Source: a bacterium (GTDB taxonomy: Bacteria > Fibrobacterota > Fibrobacteria > UBA11236). Taken from it: a stretch of DNA of 39,955 nucleotides. Below, in pieces: positions 6,986 to 15,589 of this stretch (its first letter is position 1; every line of letters begins with the position of its first letter). The stretch spans positions 1 through 39,955 of the forward strand of contig OMJM01000028.1 in NCBI GenBank assembly GCA_900299345.1. Direction: 5' to 3'. The notes under the pieces are model-generated. The model saw nothing but the letters and a program-made list of their open reading frames with translations. It ran no database searches and had not been told where the DNA came from. The translations under genes and the position numbers were made by a program.

Positions 6986-8209
6986 ATGAGAACGTGTCTG
7001 CTGTTGATCTTTTTATTGCTGCTTCCGCCTGCCTGTCGGGCAACAGTTTCCACATGGATCGGCAACGGGACTTCAGGCTATATCAACGGCAGCCTGTCCA
7101 ACGCAAGGCTGTATGAACCCGTCGGGCTTTTCCGCGACAAAACTGGAACCCTCTACCTCGCTGATTCCAGAAACAACCGAATTCGGAAAATCGATCCGGC
7201 AGGCAACGTTTCTCTATTGGCCGGTTCAGGAACGGCCGGATTTCAGGATGGTGCTCCCACGACGGCCCGTTTTAACGGTTCCTTCAATTTGACTGCCGAT
7301 GATAGCGGAAACGTTTACGTGGCTGATTTCTCCAATCAGCGCATCAGGAAAATATCCCCTGCGGGCAATGTCACCACAATTGCGGGAAGTGGTCAGGAGG
7401 GATATGCCGATGGTCCTGCTCTTTCCGCCAAGTTCGACTACCCGAGAGGCATCGTGCTCGACAAGTCGGGCAATCTTTATATCGGCGATAGCTGGAATCA
7501 CCGTATCCGAAAGATCGATTTGAAGACCAATCAGGTTACCACGTACGCAGGGGGCGGACAAGCCATGGGAGTTCAGGTTGAAGGCGGTTACCTCGACGCC
7601 TCAGACACTGCGGCCCGTTTCAACACGCCCTGTGGTCTCTCCATCGATCCTGACGGCAATATCTATGTCGCCGACGCCAACAATCATCGCATCCGAAAAA
7701 TCGACGCTTTACGTCGCGTGACGACCATTTCCGGAAGCGGCCCTGTAGGCAAGGTTAATGGCGGTTTTATGAATGGGGCTTTTTCTGTCGCACGATTGAA
7801 TACCCCCACCGAGATCTGTTACACAAACCTTGGTTTTCTTCTGATTGGGGATACGTACAACAACAGGGTCAGAAAATTGTTGTCGGACGGTAGTCTCTCC
7901 ACGTTGGCGGGAAATGGTACCGCAGGACGCGTAGACGGAGCGGATTCCATTGCGCAGTTCAACTACCCACGAGGAGTAGCGGTGAATTCCGCCGGCGATT
8001 CCGTATTTGTCGCGGACTTCAACAATCACTCCATCCGTTTGATTCGAACTCAAGTTTCGACGGGCATTACCACCCCCGCAACGCGGAGATACGATTCACC
8101 CTTTGAGATTCGCATCTACTCGGTCAATGGTAAACTGGTTTACGGCAGGCAACCCTCTAGCGAAATGCGAATGTTTCCATTGACCCGACGAATAAGGCCG
8201 GGAAATTAA
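6986..8209 (+). CDS. Secreted NHL-repeat beta-propeller protein
   Basis: A 407-residue exported protein with a strong signal peptide (MRTCLLLIFLLLLPPACRA). It is followed by about six NHL repeats, each reading roughly P-x-G-[IL]-x-x-D-x-x-G-N-[LI]-Y-[VI]-[AG]-D-x-x-N-x-R-I-R-K-I-x, for example GNIYVADANNHRIRKID. These form a six-bladed propeller. Repeats alternate with 'AGSGTAGFQDG'-type turns. The last 35 residues are not propeller: they carry FEIRIYSVNGKLVYG, similar to C-terminal sorting or adhesion tails of FCB secreted proteins, followed by a basic end. The ATG at 6986 begins the signal peptide. The stop overlaps the convergent mutarotase-like gene by 4 bp (TTAA). The function is probably binding rather than catalysis. 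Confidence 0.85.
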   Translation: MRTCLLLIFLLLLPPACRATVSTWIGNGTSGYINGSLSNARLYEPVGLFRDKTGTLYLADSRNNRIRKIDPAGNVSLLAGSGTAGFQDGAPTTARFNGSFNLTADDSGNVYVADFSNQRIRKISPAGNVTTIAGSGQEGYADGPALSAKFDYPRGIVLDKSGNLYIGDSWNHRIRKIDLKTNQVTTYAGGGQAMGVQVEGGYLDASDTAARFNTPCGLSIDPDGNIYVADANNHRIRKIDALRRVTTISGSGPVGKVNGGFMNGAFSVARLNTPTEICYTNLGFLLIGDTYNNRVRKLLSDGSLSTLAGNGTAGRVDGADSIAQFNYPRGVAVNSAGDSVFVADFNNHSIRLIRTQVSTGITTPATRRYDSPFEIRIYSVNGKLVYGRQPSSEMRMFPLTRRIRPGN

Positions 8210-9099
8210 ATCCCGAATTCCTTCGCCTTCTTCCAATCCACAGGATCGCGCAACGCCCACGTTTCAGTATTGCGCGCCGTCTGACCCGGTTTCAACATCA
8301 CTTCGGAACCCATGCTTTCCATTTCGGTCATGAAATTTCCGGGACCATTGTACAGCGCGAGATTGCAATTTGAAGGGTACCGGCCGTCGAGAACATACGG
8401 TGAATGTTTAAGGAAGGAAACCTTCTCAGTCGGGTCGGTCATGCCCATTAAGCCTTTTGGAGCCTGAACCATGCGTTTGGCCTCGCGGCCACCCGGAGTA
8501 AATACAAGACAATGTTCTGTGAATGAAAACTGGGGATCGTTGACCAAGGTGGTATGTCCTCCCCAGGTTTTGGGAATCACCACGGCGAACAGATCCCAAT
8601 TGCTGTCATCACCCAAAGGGAAACCGTAGGTACAGCCTTTTTTGGGCAGTGTGGCTGTCAAGGACCAAACCCCGCCGGACCATAGCATGTCTCCAACATT
8701 GGTGATCGAACTTTCAACTTCAAACGTCGCATCGTCAAACATCTTGATGGACAGGGATTTGCGGACCCCATACGCAGCCATTTCAGGCCCGACCACCGTG
8801 ATACCGCGGCTGCCCATGCGTACCTTGCAGGGCTCGTTGTCTGCCGTATAGGCCTCTTCCCCTTCGTCCCCCAAGGGACGGGTTCCCCAAATTCTGTGCC
8901 CTCCCATCAACAGCCAATCTTTGCGCCGGTACTTCCTGGGAGAATCCCAGAACATCAGATTGCGGGTTTCGTGTTTTCCGCGAATGGCGGACAGATGTGC
9001 CACACGCGGCCCAACCCCTGTGACCACAATCATGCGGGTCTTGGAAGTTTTGATTTCAACGGCTTCGAAGTTATCAAAGAGAGTTTTGCGTATTTGCAC
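8206..9099 (-). CDS. Galactose-mutarotase-fold protein (DUF4380/aldose-1-epimerase-like)
   Basis: This is a 297-residue cytoplasmic protein without signal peptide. Motifs such as GGHRIWGTRP, then a YTADNEPC segment and the late NTETWAL, resemble DUF4380-type proteins of the aldose-1-epimerase/galactose-mutarotase superfamily. These bind sugars in a beta-sandwich, and many have no known substrate. I cannot place the catalytic His/Glu pair of GalM with confidence, so mutarotase activity is not claimed. The start is GTG at 9099, supported by AAGGA about 8 nt upstream on the minus strand. It diverges from the esterase pair by 63 bp and converges on the NHL gene, so a role in sugar handling next to secreted polysaccharide enzymes is plausible. 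Confidence 0.65.
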   Translation of the reverse strand: MQIRKTLFDNFEAVEIKTSKTRMIVVTGVGPRVAHLSAIRGKHETRNLMFWDSPRKYRRKDWLLMGGHRIWGTRPLGDEGEEAYTADNEPCKVRMGSRGITVVGPEMAAYGVRKSLSIKMFDDATFEVESSITNVGDMLWSGGVWSLTATLPKKGCTYGFPLGDDSNWDLFAVVIPKTWGGHTTLVNDPQFSFTEHCLVFTPGGREAKRMVQAPKGLMGMTDPTEKVSFLKHSPYVLDGRYPSNCNLALYNGPGNFMTEMESMGSEVMLKPGQTARNTETWALRDPVDWKKAKEFGI

Positions 9100-9162
9100 G
9101 GGTCAAATCCTTGTGTCTAAAACGAGAGATGGGGGTAAGTTTACATATCCTCGGAGAATAAA

Positions 9163-10272
9163 ATGAGACTTCATCGCATACCCGTATCCGCATTCGTTTT
9201 GTGCATGGCAGGACTCGCTGCAAGTCAGACTGTTGAACGCCTCTGGGCAAATCGCAAAGCACCATGGCCCATTCCTGTTCCAGCCGGACTCGATACCACT
9301 CGCGCCATGACGGACACCAGTAAAAATCCCTATCTGACCGTTTATCAACCCTCCAGCAACGCCAACGGTGCAGCTGTCGTCATCATGCCTGGAGGTGGAT
9401 ACGAACATCTTTCCCCCATTCGTGAAGGCCGAAATGTGGCCATCAAATTCAATGGGTATGGCGTCACAGGTTTTGTATTGCGCTATCGTTATGGTGTGGT
9501 TGCCGGCAACGCACCGTTCCAACATCCGATTGAGATGTGGGACGCACAAAGATCGGTACGTTGGGTGCGAGCCAATGCTGCGCGCTTTGGGATCGATCCA
9601 CGACGTGTGGGGGTCATTGGGTTTTCTGCCGGGGGACACTTGGCCTCCACAGTCGCCACCCATTTCGATACGGGAAACCCCGATTCAACGTCCATCAATT
9701 ACTACCCCGGTGTTAAGGATTCCGTGGATGCCGTATCCTGCCGTCCGGATTTCCAAATTCTCGGATATCCAGTCATCAATATGGATTCTTCCATCGCGCA
9801 TGCCGGTTCTCGTACTGCGTTACTGGGAACCAATCCTTCGCAAGCCTTACTTCGTTTATTGTCGAATGAGCGGCAAGTAACCGCCAACACGCCTCCCGGT
9901 TTTGTTTTTGCCGCGCGCAATGACGCTACGGTTCCACCACAAAATAGCCGCGCTTATGCAGACTCCCTCAGAAAAAAGGTGGGGATCGGAGATACGCTTT
10001 TTGTCGCCACAGGTGGCCATGGTTTCGGACTTGCTGATGGTCAAGATGGCGCTGTCAATGATGCCAGTGCAAAGGTCTGGCCTGACACGGCAAGAGCATG
10101 GTTGCAGAAGCGCGGCTTCTTGACGACGACCGTCATCTTTCCTGGTCAGGCTGGAAAAGTCTCTTCAAAATCTTATTTGAAGGGTTCGCAGAAGAACCTT
10201 CTTGATGCATTGGGTAGGAATTCCAAACAGCCTCATGGGATACGAGTGAAAACCTTACCTTCGGTTAAATGA
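9163..10272 (+). CDS. Secreted carbohydrate-esterase-like alpha/beta-hydrolase (copy 1)
   Basis: A 369-residue exported esterase with signal peptide MRLHRIPVSAFVLCMAGLAAS. The catalytic fold shows the oxyanion glycine stretch MPGGGYEHLS, the nucleophile elbow GFSAGG (Ser near residue 155), an acidic residue in ARNDATVPP and the histidine in TGGHGFGL. This layout is typical of acetylxylan esterase/BD-FAE-like enzymes often encoded next to xylan-degrading genes, so it probably removes acyl groups from plant polysaccharides. After the fold comes a tail of about 45 residues with the motif DALGRNSK. The ATG is preceded by GGAG at a 6-nt spacing. The next gene is a paralogue 9 bp downstream, so the two form a tandem operon. 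Confidence 0.85.
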   Translation: MRLHRIPVSAFVLCMAGLAASQTVERLWANRKAPWPIPVPAGLDTTRAMTDTSKNPYLTVYQPSSNANGAAVVIMPGGGYEHLSPIREGRNVAIKFNGYGVTGFVLRYRYGVVAGNAPFQHPIEMWDAQRSVRWVRANAARFGIDPRRVGVIGFSAGGHLASTVATHFDTGNPDSTSINYYPGVKDSVDAVSCRPDFQILGYPVINMDSSIAHAGSRTALLGTNPSQALLRLLSNERQVTANTPPGFVFAARNDATVPPQNSRAYADSLRKKVGIGDTLFVATGGHGFGLADGQDGAVNDASAKVWPDTARAWLQKRGFLTTTVIFPGQAGKVSSKSYLKGSQKNLLDALGRNSKQPHGIRVKTLPSVK

Positions 10273-10281
10273 AAGGGAAGC

Positions 10282-11418
10282 ATGCTTTTCCATCGTTCTA
10301 AAGCTGCTTTGGCAGTCGCACTTATTATCGCATCCATTCAGCTTGTGTCCGGTCAGGCGGTTGAACTCCTCTGGAAACAACGCAAAGCTCCGTGGCCTCT
10401 TCCCGTGCCTTCCGGCCTCGACACGACAAAAGCCCTGACAGATACCACTAAAAACCCTTATCTCGCTTTGTATCCCGTTACTGGCAGTAATGCCAATGGA
10501 GCGGCCGTGGTCATCTGCCCCGGAGGCGGCTACACGTCGCTTTCTGCCTTCACCAAGGAAGGCGTGGATATCGCAAAATGGATCAATAAACTCGGAGTAT
10601 CGGCTTTTGTGTTGCGCTATCGTCTAGGCAATTCATCTGGAACCGCGCCTTTCCAACACCCCATTGAAATGTGGGATTTGCAGCGTGCGATGCGCTGGGT
10701 ACGCGCAAATGCATCCCGATTCAACATCGACGTGCGGCGGGTCGGCATCGTAGGGTTTTCCGCCGGAGGACACCTGGCGTCCACCGTGGCGACGCATTAC
10801 GATTTGGGAAGCCCTGATTCAACATCCATCGATTTTTATCCCGGCGCGAAGGATTCCATTGACACCTATTCCTGCAAACCGGACTTTCAGGTTCTCGGTT
10901 ATCCCGTCATCACTATGGACGCCTCATTCACACATGCCGGGTCGCGCACGGCATTACTGGGAAACAATCCCTCCGCCGCGCTGATCAACCTGATGTCGAA
11001 TGAAAAGCAGGTCACATCCTCCACCCCACCCGCCTTCATGGTTCATACCACGAACGATGGGACCGTACCTGTGAAAAACAGCCAGGTATATGCAGACTCA
11101 CTGCAAAAAAAGGGGGTGACCCACAAATTCTTGCTTTATGCCATGGGCAGCCACGGATTCGGTCTCGCTGATGGCAAAGACGGCGCCCCGAACTACGTAA
11201 CACCTCCAAACGACATCATACATTGGCCAGATAGCGCCGGCGTCTGGATGCAAACCCTAGGTGTGTTGACCCCGACCGCCATCCTGCAACCCCGGAAAGG
11301 AATGTCCGGTACGCTACAAAGTGACTTGAAAAACTCCGAAGTGCCTGATGCCTTGGGCCGCCTTTCCAAACACCCCATCAAAACTCATTTGCCGTATTTG
11401 CGCTCTTCGCGATATTGA
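10282..11418 (+). CDS. Secreted carbohydrate-esterase-like alpha/beta-hydrolase (copy 2, tandem paralogue)
   Basis: The 378-residue product aligns with the preceding esterase over its whole length, including the mature N-terminus (LLWKQRKAPWPLPVPSGLDT versus LWANRKAPWPIPVPAGLDT), the nucleophile elbow GFSAGG, NDGTVPVKNS and the MGSHGFGL histidine. All triad residues are kept, so both copies can be active. Differences cluster near the active-site entrance (for instance a five-residue PPNDI insertion after the His) and in the tail, which again carries DALGRLSK. A signal peptide is present (VALIIASIQLVSG). GAAAGGGAAG is a clear ribosome site. The last 34 bp overlap the convergent lipoprotein gene. 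Tandem duplication followed by divergence is the simplest origin. Confidence 0.85.
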   Translation: MLFHRSKAALAVALIIASIQLVSGQAVELLWKQRKAPWPLPVPSGLDTTKALTDTTKNPYLALYPVTGSNANGAAVVICPGGGYTSLSAFTKEGVDIAKWINKLGVSAFVLRYRLGNSSGTAPFQHPIEMWDLQRAMRWVRANASRFNIDVRRVGIVGFSAGGHLASTVATHYDLGSPDSTSIDFYPGAKDSIDTYSCKPDFQVLGYPVITMDASFTHAGSRTALLGNNPSAALINLMSNEKQVTSSTPPAFMVHTTNDGTVPVKNSQVYADSLQKKGVTHKFLLYAMGSHGFGLADGKDGAPNYVTPPNDIIHWPDSAGVWMQTLGVLTPTAILQPRKGMSGTLQSDLKNSEVPDALGRLSKHPIKTHLPYLRSSRY

Positions 11419-11738
11419 GTCTGATCGAGCGGCTGGTCCTGGGACCATGGTGTGCAATCCGCCCGCAAATTATCTGCTGTAAATTGGGCGAACTTTTTTC
11501 GTTCTTTTAATGCGTCATGTCTCCGCATTTCCGAGTTGAGGCTGGCGGTATCACCTGACGCACGGAACTTCTTGATTTTCGTTTCCGATTTCGCAATCTG
11601 TTTTTCGACCGCCCGGATCTCATCCGCCTCTTTCACCATTTCACGACATGGGTCAAACTTGTTGGAGGCGCAACCCAAAACAGCGAAAGCTGTTAAACCT
11701 GCTGTAAAAACCCGCGTTACTGTTCGTGTCGTTCGCAT
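11385..11738 (-). CDS. Small lipoprotein, charged and helical
   Basis: A 117-residue predicted lipoprotein of unknown function. It has a basic N-terminus (MRTTRTVTR), a hydrophobic stretch and lipobox AVLGC, then a helical, highly charged body (VKEADEIRAVEKQIAKSETK) likely to form a short coiled coil. The 11738 ATG is chosen because it starts the lipoprotein signal; the frame runs further upstream, but only into the divergent gene. The gene starts 22 bp from the divergently transcribed gene at 11761 and its 3' end overlaps esterase copy 2 by 34 bp. I do not recognise a family. Confidence 0.6.
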   Translation of the reverse strand: MRTTRTVTRVFTAGLTAFAVLGCASNKFDPCREMVKEADEIRAVEKQIAKSETKIKKFRASGDTASLNSEMRRHDALKERKKFAQFTADNLRADCTPWSQDQPLDQTQYREERKYGK

Positions 11739-11760
11739 AACGGGAAAGTAAGTTATCCCC

Positions 11761-13026
11761 ATGCGTTTTTCCTTTTTTGTCCGTCTACTCCTGTCCTGTG
11801 CCGCTACAAGTCCTGTTTGGGCGTCAAAGTTGCTCATTCCCATGGATTTGACACAGACAAACCATCTCAAAGCCTACGGCATTGCCTATCAATCGCTGGC
11901 ACAGGGTCACAAGGTCGAGTGGCTTCTCAACTATCGGGGTGGAAGTTTTTTACTGGATGACGAGGAAATATTTCGGCGTGAAGCCGTTCGCCGTAGCGTG
12001 CTGTTCGAAGCCATTGGCGAGGATGAAGTCGATCGCATCCGGCAGATCATCGAAACTTCCAGCATGGAATCTGTGTCCTTGGAAAAACCACCCAAGATGG
12101 CCGTATACACTCCGCTGACCAAGCAGCCGTGGGACGATGCGGTGACCTTGGCGTTGACATACGCCGAAATCCCGTATGAAAAAATCTACGACCGGGAAAT
12201 CATCACGGGCAAGCTACCCAAGTACGACTGGATTCATCTGCACCATGAGGACTTCACGGGTCAATACTCGAAGTTTTATTCGATCTATCAAGGTTCGGAA
12301 TGGTACGTAAACCAGGTGAACACCCAGACGGCTCTGGCCAAGGAGCTGGGGTTTCCCAACGACGCCATGCTGAAGAAAGCAGTGGTGCTGGCCATCAGGG
12401 ATTATGTCGAAAAGGGTGGGTTTCTGTTCGCAATGTGCCTGGCTCCCATGACTTTGGACATGGCCTTGGCCGCTGTTCATACCGATGTGGTGGCTACCCC
12501 CTTCGACGGCACACCTCCTGCTCCCGATTACAAAAGCAACCTCGACTATAACCTGTCACTCGCTTTCACGGATTTCTCGTATGATACAGATCCCGTCTCC
12601 CCTATTCATGGCGATCTTGATTTCAATCATGCCAACTCCGGACCATTGCGCCGCCGCCCCGCCCGCGATTTCACCTTGTTCGGCTTCAGCCCGAAATTTG
12701 ATCCGGTTCCCGCCATGCTTGTGCAAAACCACACCGACGTGGTTCGAGGTTTCTTTGGTCTTGCGACATCATTTCCCCGCGATAAACTCAAACCTTCCAT
12801 CGCTGTCTTGGGAGAATGCGCGGGACAGGGCACTGTCCAATATCTGCACGGCAATCTAGGCAAGGGACAATTCACCTATTACGGGGGGCACGATCCAGAG
12901 GATTACACACATGCCGTGGGCGATCAACCCACAAACCTTGACCTGCACAAAAACTCTCCAGGCTACCGCCTGATCCTGAACAACATCCTTTACCCGGCAG
13001 CAAGACAGAAGAAGCACAAAACATGA
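11761..13026 (+). CDS. Exported protein of the 'asparagine synthetase B'-labelled family
   Basis: This 421-residue protein has a signal peptide (VRLLLSCAATSPVWA) and then SKLLIPMDLTQTNHLKAYGI, the typical opening of a Bacteroidota/FCB family that databases often call 'asparagine synthetase B'. It has neither the N-terminal Cys of glutamine-dependent asparagine synthetase nor the PPi-loop motif SGGxDS, so that name looks wrong. The middle resembles a glutamine-amidotransferase-like flavodoxin fold (MAVYTPLTKQPWDDAVTLAL, then a GGFLFAMCLAP segment where a nucleophile Cys could sit, and GGHDPEDYTH near the end). Such ThuA/GATase-like folds can bind or process small ligands. The actual function is unknown. 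The stop overlaps the queG start (ATGA), implying co-translation. Confidence 0.7.
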   Translation: MRFSFFVRLLLSCAATSPVWASKLLIPMDLTQTNHLKAYGIAYQSLAQGHKVEWLLNYRGGSFLLDDEEIFRREAVRRSVLFEAIGEDEVDRIRQIIETSSMESVSLEKPPKMAVYTPLTKQPWDDAVTLALTYAEIPYEKIYDREIITGKLPKYDWIHLHHEDFTGQYSKFYSIYQGSEWYVNQVNTQTALAKELGFPNDAMLKKAVVLAIRDYVEKGGFLFAMCLAPMTLDMALAAVHTDVVATPFDGTPPAPDYKSNLDYNLSLAFTDFSYDTDPVSPIHGDLDFNHANSGPLRRRPARDFTLFGFSPKFDPVPAMLVQNHTDVVRGFFGLATSFPRDKLKPSIAVLGECAGQGTVQYLHGNLGKGQFTYYGGHDPEDYTHAVGDQPTNLDLHKNSPGYRLILNNILYPAARQKKHKT

Positions 13027-14045
13027 CATCGCCGTCTGGCGTGACTCTTCAAAACACTCTCGCCGACTTTTTCGCCGGACAACCCGAGGTGCTGGAATGG
13101 GGCATCGTTCCTCTCAATCGCGCCCTGCCCAATGCGGACAACCTCGAATCATGGGTCGGACAAGGTATGCACGCGGGACTCCGGTACATGGAGGAAAACC
13201 TCGACAAGCGTACTGTTCCGCGGCAATTGTTCCCTTGGGCGTGTAGCGCCGTTCTCTTTTCACTACGGCAGTCCGTACCTTTTGGAACTCCCACCGGTGA
13301 TTTCCGCGTCGCAGCCTATGCGCTGGGTGAGGATTACCACCGACGCGCCCGCCGTATCTTAAATGAGGCGCATCACTCACTAAGCTTGTCGACAGGTGCT
13401 GCTCCGCTACGCTTCGAAAGCTTTTGCGACACGTGGCCAGTCTTCGAACGCGATCTTGCAGCGGAAGCGGGATTGGGATGGCGGGGGAAAAATTCCTGTC
13501 TCATTCATCGAAAACACGGTTCCGGCTTCATGCTGGCCGGTTTTTTTCTTGATGTGGATTTCGAAGCGTATTCCACACCCCAAGAAGATTTCTGCGGAGG
13601 CTGTACGGCCTGTCTTGAAGCGTGCCCCACCAATGCCTTTGTTGCACCGGGACGATTGGATGCTTCCAAATGCCTCAGTTATTGGACCATTGAGGCCAAG
13701 GGAGACGTGCCTTCGGATATCGCTGAAAAATCGGGAAGCTGGATCTTTGGCTGCGACGTCTGCCAAGAAGTCTGTCCGTGGAATCACAAGCACATAAAAA
13801 AATCAACCACCAGCACACCCAAGAACTTGCCACAAACAGGTTTAGATTGGTTGACTTTGCTGCGTAAGGGCGGTGGATTTCAGAGCCGGTTCAAAGACTC
13901 ACCACTTACTCGCGCGGGACGCCGCTCTTTGTTGCGCAACGTCCTCATCGCCCTCCGTAACAATCCACAGACAAATATCCGGGAATTGGTGGAAACGATT
14001 GGAAAGGAAGAGAGCAATCAATCCGTGGAATCTGGTTCGGATTGA
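13023..14045 (+). CDS. queG: Epoxyqueuosine reductase
   Basis: QueG catalyses the last step of queuosine synthesis, reducing epoxyqueuosine to queuosine in tRNA with cobalamin and two 4Fe-4S clusters. The 340-residue length suits the family. Visible motifs are the cobalamin/catalytic segment CDTWPVFERDLA (Asp near 136), GLGWRGKNSCLI, cluster cysteines CGGCTACLEACPTNAF (C191, C194, C197, C201), a further Cys at 217, and CDVCQEVCPWN (C244, C247, C251). All ligands are present, so the enzyme should be active. The ATG overlaps the stop of the exported protein before it, an unusual partner for a tRNA-modification gene. The 3' end overlaps the convergent lipoprotein gene by 28 bp. Confidence 0.95.
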   Translation: MTSPSGVTLQNTLADFFAGQPEVLEWGIVPLNRALPNADNLESWVGQGMHAGLRYMEENLDKRTVPRQLFPWACSAVLFSLRQSVPFGTPTGDFRVAAYALGEDYHRRARRILNEAHHSLSLSTGAAPLRFESFCDTWPVFERDLAAEAGLGWRGKNSCLIHRKHGSGFMLAGFFLDVDFEAYSTPQEDFCGGCTACLEACPTNAFVAPGRLDASKCLSYWTIEAKGDVPSDIAEKSGSWIFGCDVCQEVCPWNHKHIKKSTTSTPKNLPQTGLDWLTLLRKGGGFQSRFKDSPLTRAGRRSLLRNVLIALRNNPQTNIRELVETIGKEESNQSVESGSD

Positions 14046-14836
14046 CCGTGTAATTCCAATCTCACCCGTTTCGGTACCTTTCCTTGCGACACGAATTCGT
14101 ACTGAATTTCCAACTCCGCTTCCGGGATGGTGGGAGGAAACGGCGGAAACCGGCGAACCTTTTTCAGGGCCCTGTCCGCCAAAGTATTGAATACTGTGGA
14201 ACTGCTCTTTTCTTTCCAGCTTAATGCCCGGAGATCCCCTATGCGTCCAATGCGCAGTGTTGCCACGCTGCGATAAGGTTTCCTGGCCAATTCTTTAGGG
14301 ATACTCCAATAGGATTCCACTGTGGCGCGCACTCTCCCACTCCATTCTTCAATCCCCTGCCTCCTTTGAACTGCTGCAATGGAGTCGTGCTTCCACTTTG
14401 CCCGTGCGTTGGCAACCGTATCCAAAGGAACCGCCGTAACGGAATCATAAGCCTGAAAATGAATCTGTCTCCCGTCGCGGAAAACTGTGACAGTCTGCAG
14501 GTTACCGTTGGGATACCAGTAGTACAGGGAATCTTGAGCGATACCGTGGATATCGCGCCCCTTATACCATGGTTTGCCATCCGAAAACCAAGCCTGATAT
14601 TCTCCGTTGCGAAGCCCGTGCTCATTCGTGGCTTCATAACGCTTGATCACACCATCGTACCACCATGTTTCCAGGCCATGTTTGAGACCACCAGTATCTA
14701 TTTCGATTCGGTAATGCAGCTTCCCGGAAGAATACCGGCCTTCCTGTACAACAGGTTTGGACCCCGCACAGCCCCAAAAGTTTGCGAAACACACGACCAA
14801 CAAAAAAGGGGCTGTTAGCCAATGCCGAAAGCGCAT
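14018..14836 (-). CDS. Lipoprotein with MORN-like repeats and a TonB/TolA-type C-terminal domain
   Basis: A 272-residue lipoprotein (signal with lipobox ANFWGC at about residue 23). Residues 30-125 contain MORN/YwqK-like repeats, each pairing a W/Y-x-x-G strand with a G-x-x-x-G turn (GLKHGLETWWYDG, GLRNGEYQAWFSDGK, YYWYPNGNLQTV). Residues 165-260 resemble the TonB C-terminal/AgmX fold: VESYWSIPKELARKPYRSVA, then LRIGRIGDLRALSW and ALKKVRRFPPFPP. It lacks the TonB transmembrane helix and Pro-rich linker, so it is not a classical TonB. The AgmX/TolA-like module may bind envelope partners. It lies 14 bp downstream of lexA on the same strand, so it is probably co-transcribed. Function unknown. 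Confidence 0.7.
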   Translation of the reverse strand: MRFRHWLTAPFLLVVCFANFWGCAGSKPVVQEGRYSSGKLHYRIEIDTGGLKHGLETWWYDGVIKRYEATNEHGLRNGEYQAWFSDGKPWYKGRDIHGIAQDSLYYWYPNGNLQTVTVFRDGRQIHFQAYDSVTAVPLDTVANARAKWKHDSIAAVQRRQGIEEWSGRVRATVESYWSIPKELARKPYRSVATLRIGRIGDLRALSWKEKSSSTVFNTLADRALKKVRRFPPFPPTIPEAELEIQYEFVSQGKVPKRVRLELHGQSEPDSTD

Positions 14837-14850
14837 TCCGGCAAATTACA

Positions 14851-15525
14851 TCAGTTGTACTTTCGCATCACGCCGATGACGCGGCCCAAAATGGAAAGTT
14901 CGGGCATATTGGCGTCCACAATAATGGGGCGATATGCATCATTCGCGGGCTGTAGACGTACATAGGAGCCTTCAGGAAAGAAATATTTCACTGTGGTCTC
15001 CTCACCAATCAAGGCGATGACGATCTGGCCGGGATCGGCCACGCGCTGCTGGCGCGCAAATACCATGTCACCATCCATGATTCCAGCATCCTTCATACTA
15101 TCACCCGTTACTTTCAATGCAAATACACCGTCCTGTCGCATAAGAAATTCACGATCCACGACAACAGTGCCTTCGAGGTTTTCCACGGCGAGAATAGGCG
15201 TGCCAGCGGCCACCCTACCCAATACCGGAACTTCCACAACATCTTCACGATAGTCCGGAGCCATTTTCTCGACTTCGGGTAAATCAATACCCCGTGAAAG
15301 TTTCGGTGCGCGTTCGATATACTGCTTTTTTGCCAACGCGTGGAGAATGCTGCGTACTCCATTGGTAGAAGAAATCCCGAACCGCACGCCGATCTCGCGC
15401 AAAGTGGGTGGTCGGCTGGTGGACTGTATCCGTTCCTTGATGAATTCGAAAACTTCACGTTGACGGGAAGTCAGCGCTTTTCGCTCTTTTCCAGATTCCA
15501 TATTGGCTTGGGAGTCATTTTTCAT
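14851..15525 (-). CDS. lexA: LexA, SOS-response repressor
   Basis: LexA represses DNA-damage genes and cleaves itself when RecA filaments form. The 224-residue product has the winged-helix DNA-binding domain (TSRQREVFEFIKERI, PTLREIGVRFGISSTNGV), the autocleavage bond Ala107-Gly108 in GRVAAGTP, and the Ser143 (VTGDSMKDAGI) and Lys180 (EETTVKYFF) catalytic dyad, so it should be functional. The start at 15525 is supported by a strong GGAGGAG site 5 nt upstream; ATG at 15501 is an alternative. The recognition helix (SSTNGVRSIL) differs from the gamma-proteobacterial pattern, as expected for a lineage with its own LexA box. Confidence 0.95.
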   Translation of the reverse strand: MKNDSQANMESGKERKALTSRQREVFEFIKERIQSTSRPPTLREIGVRFGISSTNGVRSILHALAKKQYIERAPKLSRGIDLPEVEKMAPDYREDVVEVPVLGRVAAGTPILAVENLEGTVVVDREFLMRQDGVFALKVTGDSMKDAGIMDGDMVFARQQRVADPGQIVIALIGEETTVKYFFPEGSYVRLQPANDAYRPIIVDANMPELSILGRVIGVMRKYN

Positions 15526-15547
15526 GTTCTCCTCCTTGCTGCCTTAA

Positions 15548-15576
15548 AGTATACTGCACAAAGTAATAGGTGTCAA
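15548..15576 (-). promoter_or_regulatory. lexA promoter, sigma-70-type
   Basis: On the minus strand TTGACA (15576-15571) is separated by exactly 17 bp from TATACT (15553-15548), near-perfect -35/-10 elements. They lie about 20 bp upstream of the lexA start. GTGCA abuts the -10 box and TGCAC lies just before the -35 box, so two LexA-type half-sites may flank the promoter. They are about 20 bp apart and do not form the Fibrobacter consensus TGCNCN4GTGCA as I remember it. Confidence 0.75.
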
Positions 15577-15589
15577 TACGTGCATTTAT

